A stretch of 64,000 bases of DNA from Taudactylus pleione (lineage: Eukaryota; Chordata; Amphibia; Anura; Myobatrachidae). Numbering within the stretch: position 1 is the first letter of the stretch; the number at the start of each line of letters is the position of its first letter. Shown piece by piece: positions 51,301 to 63,000 of this stretch. The DNA lies in contig JAUIMM010000577.1 in assembly GCA_031769625.1 (NCBI GenBank), positions 930,001-994,000 on the forward strand, written 5' to 3'. The notes beneath the pieces are model-generated. The model saw nothing but the letters and a program-made list of their open reading frames with translations, ran no database searches and was not told where the DNA came from. The translations under genes and the position numbers were made by a program.

Positions 51301-54300
51301 CACTACAATACCCCTAACCCTGCTGCCAATCCCCGCACACACTACACTACCCCTAGCCCTGTTGCCACTCCCCGTACACACTACACTACCCCTACCGCCA
51401 CTCCACGCACACCCTGCACTACCCCTAATGCTGATGCTGCTTCCCACATGCACTACATTACCCCTAACCCTGCTCCCTCTCCCCATACACACTACCCTAC
51501 CCCTAACCATGCTCCTGCTCCCCGCACACAATACACTATCCCTAATCCTGCTGTCGCTCCCCGCACACACTACATTACCCCTAACCTTGATCCCACTCCC
51601 CGCAAACACTACACTACCCCTAACCCTCCTCCCACTCCCCGCACACACTACACTACCCCAAACCATGCTACTGCTCCCCACACACAACACTACCCCTAAA
51701 CCTGCTCCCAATCCCCTCACACACTACACTACCCCTAACCATGCTACTGCTCCCCAAACACTACACTACCCCTAACCCTGCTCCCACTCCCCACACACAC
51801 TACACTACCCCTAACTCTGCTCCCACTCCCCGCACACACTACACTACCCCTAACCCTGCTCCCGCTCTCCGCACACTCTACACTACCCATAACCCTGCTG
51901 CCGCTCCCCGCTACATTACACTACCCTTAACCCAGCTCCCTCTCCCCGCACACACTACACTACCCCTAACTCTGCTCCTGCTCCCCGCACACACTACACT
52001 ACCCCTAACTCTGCTCCTGGTCCCCACACACTACACTACTCCTAACTCTTCTCCTGCTCCACACACACACTACACTACCCCTAACTCTGCTCCTGCTCCA
52101 CACACACTACACTACCCCTAACCCTGCTCCCACTCCACTCACACACTACACTACACCTAACCATGCTCCCACTCCTAGCACACACTACACTACCCCTAAC
52201 TCTGCTCCTGCTCCCCACACACACTACACTACCCCTAACCATGCTACTGCTCCCCAAACACTACACTACCCCTAAACATGCTCCCACTCCCCTCACACAC
52301 TACCCTACCCCTAACCCTGCTCCCACTCCACTCACACACTACACTACCCCTAACTCTGCTACTGCTGCCTGCACACACTACTCTACTCCTAACCCTGCAC
52401 CCGCTCCCCGCACACACTGCACTACCCCTAACTCTGCTCCTGCTCCCCACACACACTACACTACCCCTAGTCCTACTCCCACCCCCCACACACACTACAC
52501 TACCCCTAACCCTGCTCCTACTCCCCTCACACACTATACTACTCCTAACCATGCTATTGCTCCCTGCACACACTACACTACCCCTAACCATGCTACTGCT
52601 CCCTGCACACACTACACTACCCCTAACCATGCTACTGCTCCCTGCACACACTACACTACCCCTAACCATGCTACTGCTCCCTGCACACACTACACTACCC
52701 CTAACCCTGCTGCCGCTCCCCGCACACACTACACTACCCCTAACCCTGCTGCCACCCCCCATACACTCTACACTACCCCTAGCCCTGCTGCCTCTCCCCG
52801 TACACACTACACTACCCCTAACCCTGTTGCCACTCCCCGTACACACTACACTCCCGTAGCCCTGCTGCCACTCCCCGCACACCCTGCACTACCCCTAATG
52901 CGGATGCTGCTTCCCACATGCACTACATCACCTCTAACCCTGCTCCCACTCCCCTCACACACTACCCCTAACCATGCTACTGCTCCCCACACACTACACT
53001 ACCCCTAACCCTGCTCCCACTCCCAGCACACACTACACTACCCCTAACCCTGCTCCCACTCCCCTCACACACTACACTACCCCTAACCATGCTACTGCTC
53101 CCCACACACTACACTACCCATAACCCTGCTCCCACTCCCCTCACACACTACACTACCCCTAACTCTGCTCCTGGTCCCCACACACACTACACTACCCCAA
53201 ACCCTGCTGCCACTCCCCGTACACACTACACTACCCCTAACCCTCCTCCCACTCCCCGCACACACTACACTACCCCTAACTCTGCTCCTCCTCCCTCGCA
53301 CACACTACACTACCCCTAACTCTGCTCCTGGTCCCCACACACACTACACTACCCCTAACCCTGCTGCCACTCCCCGTACACACTACACTACCCCTAACAC
53401 TGTTGCCGTTCCCCGCACACACTACACTACCCCTAACCCTCCTCCCACTCCCCGCACACACTACACTACCCCTAACCCTGCTCCCACTCCACTCACACAC
53501 TACACTACCCCTAACCATGCTCCTGCTCCCTGCACACACTAAACTACCCCTAGCCCTGCTCCCTCTCCCAGCACACACTACACTACCCCTAACTCTGCTC
53601 CTGTTCCCCACACACACTACACTACCCCTAACTCTGCTCCTGCTCCCCGCACACACTACACTACCCCTAACCCTCCTCCCACTCCCTGCACACACTACAC
53701 TACCCCTAACCATGCTACTGCTCCCCACACACTACACTACCCCTAACCCTGCTCCCACTCCCCGCACACACTACACTACCCCTATCTCTGCTCCTGCTCC
53801 CCGCACACACTACACTACCCCTAACTCTGCTCCTGGTCTCCACACACACTAAACTACCCCTAACCCTGCTCCCACTCCCCACACACACTACACTACCCCT
53901 AACTCTGCTCCCACTCCCCGCACACACTACACTACCCCTAACTCTGCTCCTGGTCCCCACACGCACTACACTACCCCTAACCCTGCTGCCGCTCCCCGCA
54001 CAAACTACACTACCCCTAAGTCTGCTCTTACTCCACACACACACTACACTACCCCTAACCCTGCTGCCACTCCCCGTACACACTACACTACCCCTAACCC
54101 TGCTGCCACTCCCCGTACACACTACACTACCCCTAACCCTGCTTCCACTCTCCGCACACACTACACTACCCCTAACCCTGTTGCCACTCCCCGTACACAC
54201 TACACTACCCCTAATGCTGATGCTGCTTCCCACATGCACTACATTACCCCTAACCCTGCTCCCACTCCCCGCACACACTACATTACCCCTAACTCTGCTC

Positions 54301-54822
54301 CTGCTCCACACACACTACCCTACCCCTAACCATGCTCCTGCTCCCCGCACACAATACACTACCCCAAATCCTGCTGTCGCTCCCCGCACACACTTCACTA
54401 ACCCTAACCCTGATCACTCTCCCCGCACACACTACATTACCCCTAACCTTGATCCCACTCCCCGCAAACCCTACACTACCCCTAACCCTCCTCCCACTCC
54501 CCGCACGCACTACACTACCCCTAACCATGCTACTGCTCCCCACACACTACACTACCCCTAAACCTGCTCCCACTCCTCTCACACACTACACTACCCCTAC
54601 CCATGCCACTGCTCCCCAAACAGTACACTACCCCTAAACCTGCTCACACTCCCCTCACACACTACACTACCCCTAACCATGCTACTGCTCCCCAAACACT
54701 ACACTACCCCTAAACGTGCTCCCACTCCCCTCACACACTACCCTACCCCTAACCCTGCTCCCACTCCACTCACACACTACACTACCCCTAACCCTGCTAC
54801 TGCTCCCTGCACACACTACACT
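48343..54822. repeat. 6.4-kb tandem duplication, second copy
   Basis: Matches 41,978-48,342. It has two extra units near 51,665-51,740 (one 39 bp, one 37 bp) and one extra 39-bp unit near 53,040-53,080. A small disruption at about 50,028-50,040 (CACAGACTCCACACCCC) and an insertion near 50,545 (AACCCCATGC) are private to this copy. Confidence 0.88.
52553..52708. repeat. Four consecutive near-identical 39-bp units
   Basis: Units start at 52,553, 52,592, 52,631 and 52,670. This run corresponds to 46,112-46,267; here the last unit is preceded by ACCATG. Confidence 0.85.
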
Positions 54823-55740
54823 ACTCCTAACCCTGCTCCCGCTCCCCGCACACACTACACTACCCCTAACTCTGCTCCTGCTCCCCACACACACTACACT
54901 ACCCCTAATCCTACTCCCACCCCCCGCACACACTACACTACCCCTAACCCTGCTCCCACTCCCCTCACACACTATACTACCCCTAACCATGCTACTGCAC
55001 CCTGCACACACTACTCTACCCCTAACCATGCTACTGCTCCCTGCACACTCTACACTACCCCTAACCATGCTTCTGCTCCCTGCACACACTACACTACCCC
55101 TAACCATGCTTCTGCTCCCCACACACTACACTAACCCTTACCCTGCTCCTACTCCCATTACACACTTCACTACCCCTAACCCTGCTCCCACTCCACTCAC
55201 ACACTACACTACCCCTATCCATGCTACTGCTCCCCACACACACTACACTACCCCTAACCCTCCTCCCACTCCCCGCACACACTACACTACCCCCTAACCA
55301 TGCTACAGCTCCCCACACACTACACTACCCCTAACCTTGCTCCCACTCCCCGCACACACTACACTACCCCTAACTCTGCTCCTGCTCCCCGCACACACTA
55401 CACTACCCCTAACTCTGCTCCTGGTCCCCACACACATTACACTACCGCTAACCTTCCACTCCCCACACACACTACACTACCCCTAACTCTGCTCCCACTC
55501 CCCGCACACACTACACTACCCCTAACCCTGCTCCAGCTCCCCGCTACACTACACTACCCCTAACCCAACTCTCTCTCCCCGCACACACTACACTACCCCT
55601 AACTCTGCTCCTGCTCCCTGCACACACTACACTACCCCTAACTCTGCACTGGTCCTCACACGCACTACACTACCCCTAACCCTGCTGCCGCTCCCCGCAC
55701 ACTCTACACTACCCCTAACTCTGTCCTGCTCCACACACAC
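54679..55740. repeat. Partial third copy of the 6.4-kb element
   Basis: Matches 43,835-44,900 (offset 10,844 bp) and 50,198-51,260 (offset about 4,480 bp), so part of the 6.4-kb element occurs a third time directly after the second copy. It is truncated relative to the other two and changes order near 55.75 kb. Confidence 0.8.
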
Positions 55741-56640
55741 ACTACACTACCCCTAACCCTGCTGCCACTCCCCGTACACACTACAATACCCCTAACCCTG
55801 CTGCCACTCCCCGCACACCCTGCACTACCCCTAATGCTGATGCTGCTTCCCACATGCACTACATTACCCCTAACCCTGGTCCCACTCCCCATACACACTA
55901 CCCTACCCCTAACCATGCTCCTGCTCCCCGCACACACTTCACTAACCCTAACCCAGATCCCTCTACACGCACACACTACATTACCCCTAAATTTGATCCC
56001 TCTCCCTGAAAACACTACACTACCCCTAACACTTTCGCCATTCCCCGCACACACTACACTACCCCTAACCCTGCTCCCACTCCCCTCACACACTACCCCT
56101 AACCATGCTACTGCTCCCCACACACTACACTACCCCTAACCCTGCTCCCACTCCCAGCACACACTACACTACCCCTAACCCTGCTCCCACTCCCCTCACA
56201 CACTACACTACCCCTAACCATGCTATTGCTCCCCACACACTACACTACCCCTAACCCTCCTCCCACTCCCCGCACACACTACACTACCCCTAACCATGCT
56301 ACTGCTCCCCTCACACTACACTACCCCTAACCCTGCTCCCACTCCCCGCACACAATACACTACCCCTAACTCTGCTCCTGCTCCCTGCACACACTACACT
56401 ACCCCTATCTCTGCTCCTGGCCCCCACACACACTACACTACCCCTAACTCTGCTCCCACTCCCCGCACACACTACACTACCCGTAACCCTGCTCCCGCTC
56501 CCCGCACACACTACACTACCCATAACCCAGCTGCCGCTCCCCGCTACACTACAATACCCCTAACTCTGCTCTTGCTCCCCACATACACTACACTACCCCT
56601 AACCCTGCTGCCACTCCCCGTACACACTACAATACCCCTA
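55740..56640. repeat. 924-bp tandem block, first copy
   Basis: The order of variants from AATGCTGATGCTGCTTCCC near 55,833 through CATGCTATTGCTCCCC near 56,219 recurs 924 bp downstream (56,757 and 57,143). Shared private variants include CTGAAAACACTA and CTACACGCACAC. Confidence 0.8.
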
Positions 56641-57560
56641 ACCCTGCTGCCACTCCCTGCACACACTACACTACCCCTAGCCCTGCTGCCTCTCCCCGTA
56701 CACACTACACTACCCCTAACCCTGCTGCCACTGCCCGCACTCCCTGCACTACCCCTAATGCTGATGCTGCTTCCCACATGCACTACATTACCCCTAACCC
56801 TGCTCCCACTCCCCATACACACTACCCTACCCCTAACCATGCTCCTGCTCCCCGCACACACTTCACTAACCCTAACCCAGATCCCTCTACACGCACACAC
56901 TACATTACCCCTAAACTTGATCCCACTCCCTGAAAACACTATACTACCCCTAACACTTTCACCATTCCCCGCACACACTACACTACCCCTAACCCTGCTC
57001 CCACTCCCCTCACACACTACCCCTAACCATGCTACTGCTCCCCACACACTACACTACCCCTAACCCTGCTCCCACTCCCAGCACACACTACACTACCCCT
57101 AACCCTGCTCCCACTCCCCTCACACACTACACTACCCCTAACCATGCTATTGCTCCCCACACACTACACTACCCCTAACCCTCCTCCCACTCCCCGCACA
57201 CACTACACTACCCCTAACCATGCTACTGCTCCCCACACACTACACTACCCCTAACCCTGCTCCCACTCCCCGCACACACTACACTACCCCTAACTCTGCT
57301 CCTGCTCCCCGCACACACTACACTACCCCTATCTCTGCTCCTGGTCCCCACACACACTACACTACCCCTAACTCTGCTCCCACTCCCCGCACACACTACA
57401 CTACCCCTAACCCTGCTGCCACTCCCAGCACACACTACACTACCCCTAACCCTGCTCCTGCTCCCCGCACACACTACACTACCCCTAACTCTGCTCCTGC
57501 TCGACACACACTACACTACCCCTAACCCTGCTGCCACTCCCCGTACACACTACACTACCC
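56641..57560. repeat. 924-bp tandem block, second copy
   Basis: Partner of 55,740-56,640. Differences are single bases (for example CTGGTCCCAC against CTGCTCCCAC, and AAATTTGATCCC against AAACTTGATCCC). Confidence 0.8.
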
Positions 57561-60086
57561 CTAACCCTGCTGCCGCTCCCCGCACACACTACACTACCCC
57601 TAACCCTGTTGCCACTCCCCGTACACACTACACTACCCCTAGTCCTGCTGCCTCTCCCCGTACACACTACACTACCCTAACCCTGTTGCCACTCCACGTA
57701 CACACTACACTCCCCTAGCCCTGCTGCCACTCCCCGCACACCCTGCACTACCCCTAATGATGATGCTGCTTCCCACATGCCTGACATTACCTCTAACCCT
57801 GCTCCCACTCCCCATACACACTACCCTACCGCTAACCATGCTCCTGCGCCCCGCACACAATACACTACCCTAATCCTGCTGTCGCTCCCCGCACACACTT
57901 CACTAACCCTAACCCTGATCCCTCTCCCCGCACACACTACATTACCCCTAACCTTGATCCCACTCTCCGCAAACACTACACTACCCCTAACACTGTTGCC
58001 GTTCCCCGCACACACTACACTACCCCTAACCCTCCTCCCACTCCACAAACACACTACACTACCCCTAGCCCTGCTCCCACTCCCAGCACACACTACACTA
58101 CCCATAACTCTGCTACTGCTCCCCACACACTACACTACCCCCAACCCTCTTCCCATTCCCCGCACACACTACACTTCCCCTAACCATGTTACTGCTCCCC
58201 ACACACTACTCTACCCCTAACCCTGCTCCCACTCCCCGCACACACTACACTACCCCTAACTCTGCTCCTGCTCCCCGAACACTCTACTGTACCCCTAACT
58301 CTGCTCCTGGTCCCCACACACACTAAACTACCCCTAACTCTGCTCCCACTCCCCGCACACACTACACTACCCCTAACCCACCTCCCTCTCCCCGCACACA
58401 CTACACTACCCCTAACTCTGCTCCTGTTCCCCGCACACACTACACTACCCATAACTCTGCTCCTGGTCCCCACACGCACTACACTACCCCTAACCCTGCT
58501 GCCGCTCCCCGCACACACTACACTACCCATAAGTCTGCTCTTGCTCCACACACACACTACACTACCCCTAACCATGCTACTGCTCCCCACACACTACACT
58601 AACCCTAAGCCTGCTCCCACTCCCAGTACACACTACACTACCCCTAACCCTGCTCCCACTCCACTCACACACTACACTACCCCTAACCATGCTACTGCTC
58701 CCCACACACACTACACTACCCCTAACCCTCCTCCCACTACCCGCACACACTACACTACCCCTATCCATGCTACTGCTCCCCACACACTACACTACCCCTA
58801 ACCTTGCTCCCACTCCCCGCACACACTACACTACCCCTAACTCTGCTCCTGCTCCCCGCACACACTATACTATCCCTAACTCTGCTCCTGGTCCCCACAC
58901 ACACTACACTACCGCTAACCTTCCACTCCCCACACACACTACACTACCCCTAACTCTGCTCCCACTCCCTGCACACACTACACTACCCCTAACCCTGCTC
59001 CCGCTCCCCGTACACACTTCACTACCCCTAACTCTTCTCCCACTCCCCGCACACACTACACTACCCCTAACCCTGCTCCCTCTCCCCGCACACACTACAC
59101 TACCCCTAACTCTGCACTGGTCCTCACACGCACTACACTACCCCTAAGCCTGCTGCCGCTCCCCGCACACTCTACACTACCCCTTACTCTGCTCCTGCTC
59201 CACACACACACTACACTACCCCTAACCCTGCTTCCATTCCCCGTACACACTACACTACCCCTAACCCTGCTTCCGCTCCATGCGCACATTACACTACCCC
59301 TAACTCTGCTCCTGGTCCCCACACACACTACACTACCGCTAACCTTCCACGCCCCACACACACTACACTACCCCTAACTCTGCTCCCACTCCCCGCACAC
59401 ACTACACTACCCCTAACCCTGCTCCCGCTCCCCGCACACACTACACTACCCATTACCCTGCTGCCGCTCCCCGCTACACTACACTACCCCTAACCCAGCT
59501 CCCCCTCCCCGCACACACTACACTACCCCTAACTCTGCTCCTGCTCCCCGCACACACTACACTACCCCTAAGTCTGCACTGGTCCCCACACGCACTACAC
59601 TACCCCTAAGCCTGCTGCCGTTACCCGCACACTCTACACTACCCCTAACTCTGCTCCTGCTCCACACACACACTACACTACCCCTAACCCTGCTTCCACT
59701 CCCCGTACACACTACCGTACCCCAAACCCTGCACTGCTCCCCGCACACTCTACACTACCCCTAACTCTGCTCCTGCTCCACACACACTACATTATCCCTA
59801 ACCTTGATCCCAATCCCCGCAAACACTACACTACCCCTAACCCACCTCCCACTCCCCGCACACACTACACTACCCCTAACCATGCTACTGCTCCGCACAC
59901 TCTACACTACCCCTAAACCTGCTCCCACTCCCCTCACACACTACACTACCCCTAACCATGCTACTGCTCCCCAAACACTACACTACCCCTAACCCTGCTA
60001 CTGCTCCCTGCACACACTACACTATTCTTAACCATGCTACTGGTCCCCACACACTACACTACCCCTAACCCTGCTACCGCTTCCTG

Positions 60087-63000
60087 CACACAATACACTA
60101 CCCCTAACCCTGCTCCCACTCCACGCACACACTACACTACCCCTAACCATGCTCCCAATCCCCTGCACACAATACACTATCGCTAAACCTGCTCCCGCTC
60201 CCAGCACACACTAAACTATCCCTAGCCCTCCTGCTGCTTCCCGCACACACTACACATCCCCTAACCCTGCTCCCAATCCCCCGCACACACTACACTATCC
60301 CTAACCCTGGTCCCACTCCCCTCACACACTACACTACCCCTAACCCTGCTCCCACTCCCCGCACACACTACACTACTCCTAACCATGCTGCTGCTCCCAG
60401 TACACAATACACTACCCCTAACCCTGCTCCCTCTCCCCGAACACAATACACTACCCCTAACCCTGCTGCCACTCCCCACACACACTACACTACCCCTAAA
60501 CCTGCTCCCACTCCCCTCACACACTGCACTACCCCTAACCCTGCTCCCACTCCCAGCACACACTACATTACCCCTAACCCTGCTGCCGCTCACTGCACAC
60601 ACTACACTACCCCAAACCCTGCTCCCACTCCCCGCACATACTACACTACCCCTAACCCTGCTCCCACTCCCCGCACACACTACACTACCCCTAACCCTGC
60701 TGCCGCTCGCTGCACACACTACACTACCCCTAACCCTGCTTCCACTCCCCGCACATAATACACTACCCCTAACCCTGCTCCCACTCCCCGTACACACTAC
60801 TCTACCCCTAATCCTACTCCCACTCCCCGCACACACTACACTAACCCTAACCATGCTACTGCTCCCCACACACTACACTACCCATAACTCTGCATCTGCT
60901 CCCCGCACGCACTACACTACCCCTAACTCTGCTCCTGGTCCCCACACGCACTACACTACCCCTAACCCTGCTCCCACTCCCCACACACACTACACTACCC
61001 CTAACTCTGCTCCCACTCCCCGCACACACTACACTACCCCTAACCCTGCTCCCGCTCTCCGCACACACTACACTACCCAAAACCCTGCTTCCGCTCCCCG
61101 CTACACTACACTACACTACCCCTACCCCAGCTCCCTCTCCCCGCACACACTACACTACCCCTAACCCTGCTCCCGCTCTCCGCACACACTACACTACCCA
61201 TAACCCTGCTGCCGCTCCACTCACACACTACACTACCCCTAACCATGCTCCTGCTCCCTGCACACACTACACTACCCCTAACCATGCTACTGCTCTCCCC
61301 ACACACTACACAACCCCTAGCCCTGCTCCCACTCCCAGCATACACTACACTACCCCTAACTCTGCTCCTGCTCCCCGCACACACTACACTACCCCTAACT
61401 CTGCTCCTGCTCCCCACACACTACATTACCCCTAGCCCTGCTCCGACTCCCCGCACACACTACACTACACCTAACCCTCCTCCCTCTCCCCACACACTAC
61501 ACAATAACCCTAACCATGCTACTGCTCCCCACACACTACACTACCAATAACTCTGCTTCTGCTCCCCGCACGCACTACACTACCCCTAACTCTGCTCCTG
61601 GTCCCCACACGCACTACACTATCCCTAACCCTGCTCCCTCTCCCCACACACACTACACTACCCCTAACTCTGCTCCCACTCCCCGCACACACTACACTAC
61701 CCCTAACCCTGCTCCCGCTCTCCGCACACACTACACTACCCCTAACCCTGCTTCCGCTCCCCGCTACACTACACTACACTACTCCTAACCCAGCTCCCTC
61801 TCCCCGCACACATGACACTACCCCTAACCCTGCTCCCGCTCTCCACACACACGACACTACCCCTAACCCTGCTCCCGCTCTCCGCACACACTACACTACC
61901 CCTAACAATGCTCCTGCTCCCTGCACACACTACACTACCCCTAACCATGCTACTGCTCCCCACAAACTACACTACCCCTAAACCTGCTCCCACTCCACTC
62001 ACACACTACACTACCCCTTACCATGCTCCTGCTCCCTGCACAAACACTACACTACCCCTAACCATGCTACTGCTCCCCACACACTACACTACCCCTAGCC
62101 CTGTTCCCACTCCCAGCACACACTACACTACCCCTAACTCTGCTCCTGCTCTACGCACACACTACACTACCCCTAACTCTGCTCCTGCTCCCCGCACACA
62201 CTACACTACCCCTAAACCTCCTCCCACTCCCCGCACACACTACACTACCCCTAACCATGCTACTGCTCCCCACACACTACACTACCCCTAACTCTGCTCC
62301 TGCTCCCCGCACGCACTACACTACCCGTAACTCTGCTCCTGGTCCCCACACACACTACACTACCCCTAACCCTGCTCCCACTCCCCACACACACTACACT
62401 ACCCCTTACTCTGCTCCCGCTCCCCGCACACACTACTCTACCCCTAACCCTGCTCCCACTCTCCACACACACTACACTACCCATAACCCTGCTGCCGCTC
62501 CCCGCTACACTACACTACACTACCCCTAACCCAGCTCCCTCTCCCCGCACACACTACACTACCCCTAACTCTGCTCCTGCTCCCTGCACACACTACAACT
62601 ACCCCTAACTCTGCTCCTGGTCCCCACACGCACTACACTACCCCTAACCCTGCTGCAGCTCCTCGCACACACTACACTACCCCTAACTCTACTCTTGCTC
62701 CACACACACACTACACTAGCCCTAACCCTGCTCCCACTCCCTGTACACACTACACTACCCCTAACCCTGCTGCCACTCCCTGCACACACTACACTACCTA
62801 TAACCCTGTTGCCACTCCCCGTACACACTACACTACCCCTACCACTGCTGCTACTCCCCGCACACCCTGCACTACCCCTAATGCTGATGCTGCTTCCCAC
62901 ATGCACTACATTACGCCTAACCCTGCTCCCACTCCTCATACACTCTACCCTACCCCTAACCATGCTCCTGGTCCCCGCACACAATACACTACCCCTAATC

